Assembly (NCBI GenBank): GCA_008330645.1
Contig: VLTN01000030.1
Span: 324,001-388,000, forward strand
DNA: 64,000 nucleotides
Origin: Cafeteria roenbergensis
Lineage: Eukaryota > Sar > Bigyra > Bicosoecida > Cafeteriaceae
Direction of reading: 5' to 3'
The notes under the pieces were generated by a model that was not told where the DNA came from, ran no database searches, and saw only the letters and a list, made by a program, of their open reading frames with translations. The position numbers were made by a program, and so were the translations under genes. Below are positions 1-9,635 of the stretch, one piece after another (the stretch's first letter is position 1; every line of letters begins with the position of its first letter).

Positions 1-1520
1 GCGGCCAGCCGCTCCACGAGGGCGGGGTGCGAGAAGAAGTATGCCGAGTACAACGGGTCAACCCAGGGCGTGGACAGGTTCTCGACGGACATCTTGACGA
101 GCGCTCGGGAGAGGGGCGCGGCGTAGCCTTGATCGACGGCAAAGGCGTCCGCCTGGTACTCGAGCGTGCGCGTCATGAGGGCCACAGCGAAGCCAACCAC
201 GGGGGTCAGGGGCGCGAGCCCCAAGGACAAGAACAGCTGCAGCCTCGCGATGGGAGGGGCCTCACCAGCTGCAAAGCCTGCCGCCTGGGGCAGCTCGTCG
301 TAGGCAGCCGCGGCGCCGTAGGCACCGAGCATCAGCCCCAGCTGGGTGAGAGACGCGCCCAGCAACATCAGCGTGTGGCCAAGCTTCCAGTGCCCGAGCT
401 CGTGCGCCACCACCGCGACGGTTTCGTCCAGCGAGGCGTGCGCGAGGAGGCTGTCGAACAGCGTGATGCGCTGCACGGGCCCGAGCCCGATGACGAAGGC
501 GTTGCTGTGGCTCGACCGCAGGGACCCGTCGGCAACGACAATGTCCTTGCTTGAGAAGCCCTGCGCGATTGCGAGCTCCTCAATGGCCGCGCGTGGAGGA
601 CCGGCGGGGAGCTGCTCAAGGGTGTTGAACGCGGGCTGGATCAACAACGGGTACGCAAGGTTCCCGAGCACCGATGCGGTGGCCAGCCCACCCCAGAGGT
701 ACAGGGGCAAACGGGGACCTCCCACCGACAGAATTGCAACCAGACCAGCGACAACGGGCCCTCCGATGGCCGCCCCGATGGCAAGGCTCTTGAGCTGGTC
801 CTGCGCCCACAGCGCCAGCGTCTGCCGGTTGAACCCGTGGCGCTGCTCCACCACAAACGACGAATACAGCTGCAGCGGCCAGTCCGCCACGGATTCGACC
901 AGCGACAGCGCCCCCATGAAGGCCACGCCCCGTGCGACGTCCCCTAGCATGCCAGCATCGTTCGGCCCCATCACAGCTCGCACAGCCTGCGAGGCAGCGG
1001 CCCAGATCGCCGGCATGGCCCCGCTCGCAACGAGGGCAAGGTCTGTTCCGAGCCCGACCACCGACCGAATGATCGAGAGCTCGCTGCGGTCGCGGCCGTA
1101 CGCCTGCGCCTTGGCCACGCTCGACAGCACTCGCTCCTCGAAGGACTCCCCAGGCCCGCCCTTGGCGCCCGTCTCGGAGGCAGCCGACGAAGCAACTCGG
1201 GTGCGCGCCTGGGCCAGGACGGTGCTGTCGGCAATGTCCATCCACTCCAGCACGGGACCAGCTGCGCGGCCCTCGGACGCCAAGCTGCTGTCGGCCTCGT
1301 CAACGCGCCGCACCGCCCTCAGGAGCGGAGCAGGAGCGCCCTCGTTCGCAAAGAGCCGATGCTGGCGAAGCTTGAGATACACGTTCCACCCGGTCAGCGC
1401 TGCCAAGCCTACCACGGTCGCGCCCAGCACTGCGTCCGACTCGGGAGAAAACTCGCCAGTCGCAAAGCCGAAGCGGGCCGCATGGCCCGTGCGCTGCAGC
1501 AGCTCGAGCGAAGATTCCAT
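1..1520 (-). CDS. STE24: CAAX prenyl protease 1 (STE24 family), C-terminus cut by window edge
   Basis: This is a zinc metalloprotease of the ER and inner nuclear membrane that clips prenylated CAAX proteins. The minus-strand frame is open from an ATG at 1520 to the window edge, giving about 506 residues. The family hallmark HELGHWKLGHT is at residues 373-383 (zinc ligands H373 and H377, catalytic E374). The third ligand lies in EYQADAFA (E454). Upstream, DGSLRSSHSNAF and HGFNRQT, both typical of Ste24p, are also present. Several hydrophobic stretches fit the multi-span barrel of the family. The last residues visible (HPALVERLAA) are near the usual C-terminus, so only a short tail is missing. 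No intron is needed. The frame is open above the ATG but has no other Met, so 1520 is the natural start. The family call is firm; the exact N-terminus is less so. Confidence 0.93.
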   Translation of the reverse strand, partial: MESSLELLQRTGHAARFGFATGEFSPESDAVLGATVVGLAALTGWNVYLKLRQHRLFANEGAPAPLLRAVRRVDEADSSLASEGRAAGPVLEWMDIADSTVLAQARTRVASSAASETGAKGGPGESFEERVLSSVAKAQAYGRDRSELSIIRSVVGLGTDLALVASGAMPAIWAAASQAVRAVMGPNDAGMLGDVARGVAFMGALSLVESVADWPLQLYSSFVVEQRHGFNRQTLALWAQDQLKSLAIGAAIGGPVVAGLVAILSVGGPRLPLYLWGGLATASVLGNLAYPLLIQPAFNTLEQLPAGPPRAAIEELAIAQGFSSKDIVVADGSLRSSHSNAFVIGLGPVQRITLFDSLLAHASLDETVAVVAHELGHWKLGHTLMLLGASLTQLGLMLGAYGAAAAYDELPQAAGFAAGEAPPIARLQLFLSLGLAPLTPVVGFAVALMTRTLEYQADAFAVDQGYAAPLSRALVKMSVENLSTPWVDPLYSAYFFSHPALVERLA

Positions 1521-1710
1521 TGCCGAACTGTACAGAGGCAGCAAGCGCTCACGCGTGCTCGGCGAGTGCGCCTTGCGGGGTGCGCCGTGGCGTGGCCTTT
1601 TGGGGGGTCGGTGACATATTTCAGATTTCACAAAGATCGGAACTGCACAGCCAAAGGGGCACGTGCACGCCACGCCACACGAGCAAAAGCGCCCCAAGGC
1701 CCACGCGTCG

Positions 1711-3283
1711 TCAATTGTCCGCCAGCCACGACGCCAGCGCCGCCGCTCGCGACGCCCGCACGGACTCCAGCCGCTCCGACAGCGCCGCCGACAGCCGCGC
1801 CCGGGTGCCCTCCAGGTCCGACAGAACGCGAACCACCGTCGCAGCCAGCGAGTGCGGCGTGGGCTCGGGGCTGGTGACGTACGCGCCGCGGAGGTCGTTT
1901 GTGTCGTCGCCCCAGGATGGCTCGGAGACGACGACGTGTCCGGCGGCGATCCAGCGGTCGCACCGAAGGCTCTCGAACACGAAGTTTGGAACAGCGTAGT
2001 GAATGTTGACAAGGACGCGCGCAGACGCGATGAGCTCATCGCGCTCTTGCGCCGGTGCGTTGGCCACGACAACCGTGAAGCCACGAAGTCGCAGGAGCTC
2101 CAGAGTGCGAGATCGCGCAATGCCCAGGACGCCCACGAAGGCGACGTCGTACTCGCGCTCCTCCGGACGGACCCGGGACAGCAGCTCGCGCAGCCGGTCG
2201 ACCTCGCTCGTCAGCTGGTACGGGACCACGCGCAGCGCCACGCTGCCGCCGCCGGCAACCTCCGGCAATGCATCCCCCGAACGCCCCCCGCCCCGAGAGG
2301 CCAAACAAACCAGCCCCATTCGCGGGTCGTCGTCGCCCGACTCGCAGCCGTGAGCCCACTCCAGCAGCATCGTGCCGCCGCCGCCCCGGATCGACAGCCC
2401 TCCCGGACACGACCCCTCCCCAAGGCCGTCGCTCGCCGCCCCGCACAGCTCGCGCCCCAGCGCGCCCCTCGCGCACAGCGAGAACCACACCAGGCACCTG
2501 TTCTGCGCGAGCATGTCCACCACCCGCCAGCCCTGCTGCATCAGCACCGACGTCAGCGCGAGGTATCCGGGGTTGGTCAGCTGCTCCGTGTTCCACACCC
2601 ACACGTTGCGGTCGTGTTTGCACTCGCCAATGGCCGCGAGGGAGTTGCCGTGGAGCCTGGGGGGGATGACGAGGGCGATGGTGTCGCGCCGCGCGGCCGG
2701 CCGTCCGGAGCAGAGGCCGAGCGTGCGTGTCAAGTATCTGTGGAGCTGCCACTCGGATGAGTATGCCACAGCGCTCGCATTGGCCTGCTCCCCCCAAGAC
2801 GACATGTAGTCTGCTGTTGTGTGCTGGAGAATGCCGTTGGGGAAGAAGAAAACGACGGACGGCAAGTCGTCAGCCCTCGGCGCGGCAAGGGAGTGCGCGG
2901 CGACCAGAGGAACCTGCGTTGGCCACAGAGCAGGCAAAGCGAGACCCGATGCGCAAACGCTTGCGCCCAGCACAGCAGGCTCACACTAGCCTCGTGGCAA
3001 GGCCCTTGCCTGCTTCTGGAGGCGTGCCTCTCCAGCAGCCGCACACACGAGAAGCTGGGCTCACTTGGTTGGTTGCTGGCACTGCACCTTCCCGACTGCG
3101 AGACTTCGGAACGTGCCAGAACTGCACCATATCGCTTCTGGGGTGGTCAAAGCTGGCCCTCTCACACAACCTGGCCAACGCAAGATTGCGCCCGCGGCGC
3201 TTGCCCTCGGCTGCTGCGGCGGCCGCGAAAATGAGGCAGATTGCAACATGGCCCAGAGCTCGTCCGCCCCGTCCTGCTGGCAT
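1711..3283 (-). CDS. Glycosyltransferase-like array gene, copy A
   Basis: The gene has two exons, 3283-3065 and 2913-1711. The intron (2914-3064, 151 nt) begins GTGAGC and ends ACGCAG, joins in phase 0, and leaves a 473-residue protein. Exon 1 opens with a signal peptide or anchor (MPAGRGGRALGHVAICLIF...AAAAAA), followed by a segment resembling copy C (LARLCERASF). The C-terminal part reads YDVAFVG, a variable block, SARVLVNIHY, FVFESLRCDRWIAAG and VVVSEPSW. This layout recalls group-1 type glycosyltransferase C-terminal domains (PF13524-like), although no sugar-nucleotide specificity can be read. It likely acts in the secretory pathway. The start of exon 2 (VPLVAAHSL) matches PLPVAPHSL of copies D-F, which fixes the splice site. 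The early part of exon 2 is more divergent than in the other copies. The structure is well supported; the enzyme class is an inference. Confidence 0.62.
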
Positions 3284-3871
3284 GCGCCTGCCACCCGTCG
3301 ATTGGTCCTTCTGCATGCAGATGTCGCCTCCTTGGTCCTTGCGCAGCTCGGAATCGTGGCAGGGTGCTGCAGCTCGGCGGCTTGTGCCCTCGCTGCCTGA
3401 TGCTTGCGGGCGGCAAGTATTGCTCACGGGCACTTGCCAATCGCTGGTTCCGCCAGCGCATTGTGAGGAGTTGCGCGACTCGCCCCGGGAAAGCTCACTC
3501 GCTCCCGTCCCGGGAAGCGCTGCAAACGCGGGCTGAGATGCTGCGCCGCGCGGAGGCTCGGCAGCTTTCAAACCAGCGCGCTGTCCACTTGGCTGCTCTC
3601 AAGCTGGAACCGGCAAGCACATCGCAGTGCCACAACACGCGTGCGTTGTCAGGCTCGGGCCGCACGGCGGTTCACGCAGCTGTGGACCAATCGAACGGGC
3701 AACACTCGTTGCCATACACGCATTGTGACGAACTAGCGCACACTGCGATGCGCTGGCAAACGCCCACCCACCACGACTGCCATCCAAAGGAACGCGTGCT
3801 CAGCGAAGGGCAAAGTCCGAAGCCGCGATGGCGCCAGCCACCAGCACGAAACAAAAAGGGCTCGGCCTGCA
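3284..3871. other. Spacer between copies A and B, with inverted copy of the array 3' flank
   Basis: The stretch 3617-3871, directly after the stop of copy B, is the reverse complement of the sequence that follows copies C, D and E (for example 7186-7442). It therefore moved together with the gene. The rest (3284-3616) should hold the copy A promoter. I see no gene here. Confidence 0.6.
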
Positions 3872-5422
3872 CTAGTCGTCCGCCAGCCACGACGCCAGCG
3901 CCGCCCCTCGCGACGCCCGCACGGACTCCAGCCGCTCCGACAGCGCCGCCGACAGCCGCGCCCGGGTGCCCTCCAGGTCCGACAGAACGCGAACCACCGT
4001 CGCCACCAGCGAGTGCGGCGTGGGCTCGGGGCTGGTGACGTACGCGCCGCGGAGGTCGTTTGTGTCGTCGCCCCAGGAGGGCTCGGAGACGACGACGTGT
4101 CCGGCGGCGATCCAGCGGTCGCACCGAAGGCTCTCGAACACAAAGTTTGTGTCCAGCCAGTGCAAGTTCACAAGGACACGCGCAGACGCGATGAGCTCAT
4201 CGCGCTCTTGCGCCGGTGCGTTGGCCACGACCACTCGCAAGCTGACTTGACCAAAACGATCCATGAGCTTGGCTCGACGGGCTGCAAGGTTGCCCACAAA
4301 GGCGACGTCGTACTCGCGCTCCTCCGGACGGACCCGGGACAGCAGCTCGCGCAGCCGGTCGACCTCGCTCGTCAGCTGGTACGGGACCACGCGCAGCGCC
4401 ACGCTGCCGCCGCCGGCAACCTCCGGCAATGCATCCCCCGAACGCCCCCCGCCCCGAGAGGCCAAACAAACCAGCCCCATTCGCGGGTCGTCGTCGCCCG
4501 ACTCGCAGCCCTGAGCCGACTCCAGCAGCGTCGTGCCGCCGCCGCCCCGGATCGACAGCCCTCCCGGACACGACCCCTCCCCAAGGCCGTCGCTCGCCGC
4601 CCCGCACAGCTCGCGCCCCAGCGCGCCCCTCGCGCACAGCGAGAACCACACCAGGCACCTGTTCTGCGCGAGCATGTCCACCACCCGCCAGCCCTGCTGC
4701 ATCAGCACCGACGTCAGCGCGAGGTACCCGGGGTTGGTCAGCTGCTCCGTGTTCCACACCCACACGTTGCGGTCGTGTTTGCACTCGCCAATGGCCGCGA
4801 GGGAGTTGCCGTGGAGCCTGGGGGGGATGACGAGGGCGATGGTGTCGCGCCGCGCGGCCAGCCGTCCGGAGCAGAGGCCGAGGGTCTCGACGAGGGTGCG
4901 TCTCAGCTGGTGTACGGAGTGGTACACGGCGACGGTCACGCGGGCCTGGGCGCCCATGGACGCCAAGTAGTCGTCCACGGCCTCCAAGTTAAAGTCTTGG
5001 GGCACAAAGGCGACCATGCGGGCTGCCGAGCCGGCGCTGCTGGCAGCGAAGCGACTGCCTGCCACGCGACTTTGAATGGCGAGCAGCGCTCCCGACGCCA
5101 TGGCGCGAACACTGCTGGCACGGCTTGCGCCTTCGGTGGTCCCCCAGAGAGCTGCCGCCTGGGGGAAGCCGGCCGCGTCAGGCGGGCGCAGTGCAATCGA
5201 CTCTGGGTGCTGCTCCAGCGCATGGCCAGCAGGCAGGGGCGAGCCCAGCCCCCAGAACATGTGAACCGAAGCTCGCGAGCTCGCTGCCACGGCATCCTGC
5301 AGCAGCCTCGCAAGCGCTCTGGACCTGCGCGCCTCAGCGGGGCTGCACCAGGCCACAAGGCATGCAGCCCCTACCCAGGCCCAGGCCGCGGCTGCTAGTC
5401 GGGCCCGCGGCGATGACAGCAT
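3872..5422 (-). CDS. Glycosyltransferase-like array gene, copy B
   Basis: This is a single open frame of 516 residues from an ATG at 5422. The N-terminus (MLSSPRARLAAAAWAWVG, then hydrophobic to CSPAEARRS) looks like a signal peptide. From DYLASMGAQARV onward it is almost identical to copies C-F. Like copy A it carries the MGLVCLASRGGGRS block, where C-F have IGLGCRTFVDEV. Its cassette between VAFVG and RDELIASARVLVN is unique (NLAARRAKLMDRFGQ), as is the short LHWLDTN before FVFESLRC. No GTGAG donor or matching acceptor is visible in the N-terminal half, so unlike its relatives it seems intronless, with a longer, different N-terminal region. It is divergent from copy C across 254 bp. A secretory glycosyltransferase is the best guess from the C-terminal motif layout. 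Confidence 0.6.
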   Translation of the reverse strand: MLSSPRARLAAAAWAWVGAACLVAWCSPAEARRSRALARLLQDAVAASSRASVHMFWGLGSPLPAGHALEQHPESIALRPPDAAGFPQAAALWGTTEGASRASSVRAMASGALLAIQSRVAGSRFAASSAGSAARMVAFVPQDFNLEAVDDYLASMGAQARVTVAVYHSVHQLRRTLVETLGLCSGRLAARRDTIALVIPPRLHGNSLAAIGECKHDRNVWVWNTEQLTNPGYLALTSVLMQQGWRVVDMLAQNRCLVWFSLCARGALGRELCGAASDGLGEGSCPGGLSIRGGGGTTLLESAQGCESGDDDPRMGLVCLASRGGGRSGDALPEVAGGGSVALRVVPYQLTSEVDRLRELLSRVRPEEREYDVAFVGNLAARRAKLMDRFGQVSLRVVVANAPAQERDELIASARVLVNLHWLDTNFVFESLRCDRWIAAGHVVVSEPSWGDDTNDLRGAYVTSPEPTPHSLVATVVRVLSDLEGTRARLSAALSERLESVRASRGAALASWLADD

Positions 5423-5676
5423 AGACTGCTACGTTTGGGGCAAGCCCCGCCCACGCACGACACGCAAGCTCCGCCCTGGGCAGTGCCTGGACGAGCCAAG
5501 CGCTGACGCCTTGTGAATCTTGCGTCGGCGCAAATAATCAACTCGCTGCCAGTGTGCGCGTTCGCGGGCCAGCCACCCGCCCCGGCAAAGAGAAGACAGG
5601 ACAACAGCGCGGGCTGGGCGACGCCTCGATCACCGCGGCTGTCCGAAGGCCTGCGTGAGGCGCTGCCGCGGGCCTA

Positions 5677-7185
5677 ATGCGCGCGCTGACTGTGGCGGCC
5701 GTCGCGTGGTGGCTGGCCGCTGCCAACGCACGGAGGAGCCTGCAGCTGAGGCGGCACCTGGAGCGCGCGAGCTTCAGCTACCGCAGCGCAGTTGTCAACA
5801 ACCACTGGGATCTGCCTCTACGGGATGTGCCGCCTCACGGGCCGGTGGCCGGCGAAGTTGTGAGCGAACGCGAGCTTGCTGGCAACACCAGCCAATTTGG
5901 CAAGTGCTCGCAACGCTGGCAACGGACGCAACGAGGCGTGCCACGGTTGAGATGCGAGTTTGTCCCGCCTGCGCAGCCGCTGGACATTGCCCCGCACACC
6001 CGTGCTGAGCCCCTGGCTATTTCTGGTCAGCGGCGTGATGTCAAGGCCTTCGTGCCGTTCACATTCAACCCGAACGTGACAGCTGACTACTTGGCGTCCA
6101 TGGGCGCCCAGGCCCGCGTGGCCGTCGCCGTGTACCACTCCGTACACCAGCTGAGACGCACCCTCGTCGAGACCCTCGGCCTCTGCTCCGGACGGCTGGC
6201 CGCGCGGCGCGACACCATCGCCCTCGTCATCCCCCCCAGGCTCCACGGCAACTCCCTCGCGGCCATTGGCGAGTGCAAACACGATCGCAACGTGTGGGTG
6301 TGGAACACGGAGCAGCTGACCAACCCCGGGTACCTCGCGCTGACGTCGGTGCTGATGCAGCAGGGCTGGCGGGTGGTGGACATGCTCGCGCAGAACAGGT
6401 GCCTGGTGTGGTTCTCGCTGTGCGCGAGGGGCGCGCTGGGGCGCGAGCTGTGCGGGGCGGCGAGCGGCGGTCGTGGGGAGGGGTCGTGTCCGGGAGGGCT
6501 GTCGATCCGGGGCGGCGGCGGCACGATGCTGCTGGAGTCGGCTCACGGCTGCGAGTCGGGCGACGACGACCCGCGAATCGGCCTGGGGTGCAGAACATTC
6601 GTTGACGAAGTGCATAGTGCGGGTGCGTTGCCGGAGGTTGCCGGCGGCGGCAGCGTGGCGCTGCGCGTGGTCCCGTACCAGCTGACGAGCGAGGTCGACC
6701 GGCTGCGCGAGCTGCTGTCCCGGGTCCGTCCGGAGGAGCGCGAGTACGACGTCGCCTTTGTGGGCTTTCAGCACTGGGTCAGGAGCATCAGCCTTAACCA
6801 TCTCATCGCTCAGGGATATACGTTTGTTGACGCCACTGCCGACCCGTCGAAGCGCGATGAGCTCATCGCATCTGCGCGCGTCCTCATCAACCCGCACCGC
6901 GGACACGACAACTTCGTGTTTGAGAGCCTTCGGTGCGACCGCTGGATCGCTGCCGGACACGTCGTCGTCTCCGAGCCATCCTGGGGCGACGACACAAACG
7001 ACCTCCGCGGCGCGTACGTCACCAGCCCCGAGCCCACGCCGCACTCGCTGGCTGCGGCGGTGGTTCGCGTTCTGTCGGACCTGGAGGGCACCCGGGCGCG
7101 GCTGTCGGCGGCGCTGTCGGAGCGGCTGGAGTCCGTGCGGGCGTCGCGAGCGGCGGCGCTGGCGTCGTGGCTGGCGGACGACTAG
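5677..7185 (+). CDS. Glycosyltransferase-like array gene, copy C
   Basis: The gene has two exons, 5677-5859 and 5977-7185. The 117-nt intron (GTGAGC...GCGCAG, phase 0) is a multiple of three, so the unspliced frame is also open. The acceptor aligns exactly with that of copies D-F, and exon 2 is 1,209 nt in all four. The spliced product is 463 residues. It starts with a clear signal peptide (MRALTVAAVAWWLAAANA), followed by SLQLRRHLERASF. Its variable cassette (FQHWVRSISLNHLIAQGYTF...) and the INPHRGHDN block before FVFESLRC differ completely from the neighbours, while the flanks match them at nearly every base. It is probably a secretory-pathway glycosyltransferase. The exact activity is unknown. 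Confidence 0.62.
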   Translation: MRALTVAAVAWWLAAANARRSLQLRRHLERASFSYRSAVVNNHWDLPLRDVPPHGPVAGEVVSERELAGNTSQFGKCSQRWQRTQRGVPRLRCEFVPPAQPLDIAPHTRAEPLAISGQRRDVKAFVPFTFNPNVTADYLASMGAQARVAVAVYHSVHQLRRTLVETLGLCSGRLAARRDTIALVIPPRLHGNSLAAIGECKHDRNVWVWNTEQLTNPGYLALTSVLMQQGWRVVDMLAQNRCLVWFSLCARGALGRELCGAASGGRGEGSCPGGLSIRGGGGTMLLESAHGCESGDDDPRIGLGCRTFVDEVHSAGALPEVAGGGSVALRVVPYQLTSEVDRLRELLSRVRPEEREYDVAFVGFQHWVRSISLNHLIAQGYTFVDATADPSKRDELIASARVLINPHRGHDNFVFESLRCDRWIAAGHVVVSEPSWGDDTNDLRGAYVTSPEPTPHSLAAAVVRVLSDLEGTRARLSAALSERLESVRASRAAALASWLADD

Positions 7186-7638
7186 AGCAGGCCGAGCCGT
7201 TTTTGTTTCGTGCTGGTGGCTGGTGCCATCGCGGCTTCGGACTCTGCCCTTCGCTGAGCACGCGTTCCTTTGGATGGCAGTCGTGGTGGGTGGGCGTTTG
7301 CCAGCGCACCGCAGTGTTCATGCGCTAGTTCGTCACAGTGCGTGTATGGCAACGGGTGTTGCCCGTTAGATCGGTCCACAGCTGCGTGAACCGCCGTGCG
7401 GCCCGAGCCTGACAACGCACGCGTGTTGTGGCACTGCGTGATGTTTCCAAGGGGAGGGTCGCGCGCGGCAATGGGGGTCAGCACTGCTTGATGAGGGCGC
7501 CTGTCGCGTTGGAGCGGGCCTGGCTCTGCGGACTCCTCACGCGCGACGGCTCGTCGCTGACTCAAGTTCCGCTCACTCGATTCGAGGCGTCCGCGGCGCG
7601 CGCGTTCCATCCGGCGCAAGCACAGGGGCCACCAAGCT

Positions 7639-9182
7639 ATGCCATGCCCTCCGGGTGATGGGCGAGTGGCAAGGAAGGGCCCCCTTCGTGTCCTGATTGC
7701 GCTTGCAGCGTTCGTCTCAGCGGCGGCGCTCGAGCGCGGCAACCCAGAGCTGCAGCGGCTGCTGGAGCGCTCCGGTCTAGAGAAGCGCGGTGCACTCTTT
7801 CTCGCTTGTTGGGGGGAACCGGGCGTGGGCTTGCCGGATCCCCAGACTTCTGCAGAGTTCGTTGTGAGAGAATGCTGCAGATTTTGTGGTGAGTCGCTCT
7901 CTCGCACAGTGACTCCTCAATAGCTTGCAAGGCTGCGACTTGATACGAGTGGCGCCGCTCCGTCCGTGCGCAGCCGTTGCCAGTCGCTCCGCACTCGCTG
8001 GTGGAGCCAGACCCGGACCAGCCGCGCGAACGGGAGGTTGTCGCCTTGGGACCATCGACATTCGACTTTCGTGGAGTTGCGGACTACTTGGCGTCCATGG
8101 GCGCCCAGGCCCGCGTGACCGTCGCCGTGTACCACTCCGTACACCAGCTGAGACGCACCCTCGTCGAGACCCTCGGCCTCTGCTCCGGACGGCCGGCCGC
8201 GCGGCGCGACACCATCGCCCTCGTCATCCCCCCCAGGCTCCACGGCAACTCCCTCGCGGCCATTGACGAGTGCAAACACGACCGCAACGTGTGGGTGTGG
8301 AACACGGAGCAGCTGACCAACCCTGGGTACCTCGCGCTGACGTCGGTGCTGATGCAGCAGGGCTGGCGGGTGGTGGACATGCTCGCGCAGAACAGGTGCC
8401 TGGTGTGGTTCTCGCTGTGCGAGAGGGGCGCGCTGGGGCGCGAGCTGTGCGGGGCGGCGAGCGACGGTCGTGGGGAGGGGTCATGTCCGGGTGGGCTGTC
8501 GATCCGGGGCGGCGGCGGCACGATGCTGCTGGAGTGGGCTCACGGCTGCGAGTCGGGCGACGACGACCCGCGAATCGGCCTGGGGTGCAGAACATTCGTT
8601 GACGAAGTGCGTAGTGTGGGTGCGTTGCCGGAGGTTGCCGGCGGCGGCAGCGTGGCGCTGCGCGTGGTCCCGTACCAGCTGACGAGCGAGGTCGACCGGC
8701 TGCGCGAGCTGCTGTCCCGGGTCCGTCCGGAGGAGCGCGAGTACGACGTCGCCTTTGTGGGGGCTACCAGCTTCGCGCGACGGACAGCCGTTGCGGCAAT
8801 GGCCGCACAAGGCCTGACTGTGGCCATTGTAAACGGCGACCCGGCGAACAGAGACTTGGGCATCGCATCTGCGCGCGTGCTTGTCAACATTCACTACCAG
8901 GCAACGTACTTCGTGTTCGAGAGCCTTCGGTGCGACCGCTGGATCGCCGCCGGACACGTCGTCGTCTCCGAGCCCTCCTGGGGCGACGACACAAACGACC
9001 TCCGCGGCGCGTACGTCACCAGCCCCGAGCCCACGCCGCACTCGCTGGCTGCGACGGTGGTTCGCGTTCTGTCGGACCTGGAGGGCACCCGGGCGCGGCT
9101 GTCGGCGGCGCTGTCGGAGCGGCTGGAGTCCGTGCGGGCGTCGCGAGCGGCGGCGCTGGCGTCGTGGCTGGCGGACGACTAG
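7639..9182 (+). CDS. Glycosyltransferase-like array gene, copy D
   Basis: The exons are 7639-7863 and 7974-9182, with an intron of 110 nt (GTGAGAG...TGCGCAG, phase 0). The product is 477 residues. Exon 1 encodes a basic N-terminus and a hydrophobic stretch (LRVLIALAAFVSAAA), so it is a secreted or membrane-anchored protein. Exon 2 carries the conserved body and the motif series YDVAFVG, SARVLVNIHY, FVFESLRCDRWIAAG and VVVSEPSW. An in-frame TAG at 7921 would end the unspliced frame, but it lies inside the intron, and copy E has TGG at the same place. That supports the intron model over decay. The variable cassette (ATSFARRTAVAAMAAQ) is shared with E and F. The glycosyltransferase call rests on the C-terminal motif layout only. 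Confidence 0.62.
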
Positions 9183-9635
9183 TGCAGGCCGAGCCGTTTT
9201 TGTTTCGTGCTGGTGGCTGGTGCCATCGCAGCTTCGGACTCTGCCCTTCGCTGAGCACGCGTTCCCTTGGATGGCAGTCGTGGTGGGTGGGCGTTTGCCA
9301 GCGCACCGCAGTGTTCATGCGCTAGTTCGTCACAGTGCGTGTATGGCAACGGGTGTTGCCCGTTCGATTGGTCCACAGCTGCGTGAACCGCCGTGCGGCC
9401 CGAGCCTGACAACGCACGCGTGTTGTGGCACTGCGTGATGTTTCCAAGGGGAGGGTCGCGCGCGGCAATGGGGGTCAGCACCGCTTGATGAGGGCGCCTG
9501 TCGCGTTGGAGCGGGCCTGGCTCTGCGGACTCCACACGCGCGACGGCTAGTCGCTGACTCAAGTTCCGCTCACTCGATTCGAGGCGTCCGCGGCGCGCGC
9601 GTCCCATCCGGCGCAAGCACAGGGGCCACCAAGCT

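Noticed and set aside
346-1614. A 422-codon plus-strand open frame opposite the protease
   Set aside because: The minus strand carries a complete STE24 domain with zinc motif; the plus-strand translation is Ser/Arg/Ala noise.
7921-7923. Copy D read as a pseudogene because of an in-frame TAG
   Set aside because: The codon lies inside a 110-nt intron shared by D, E and F with matching splice sites.
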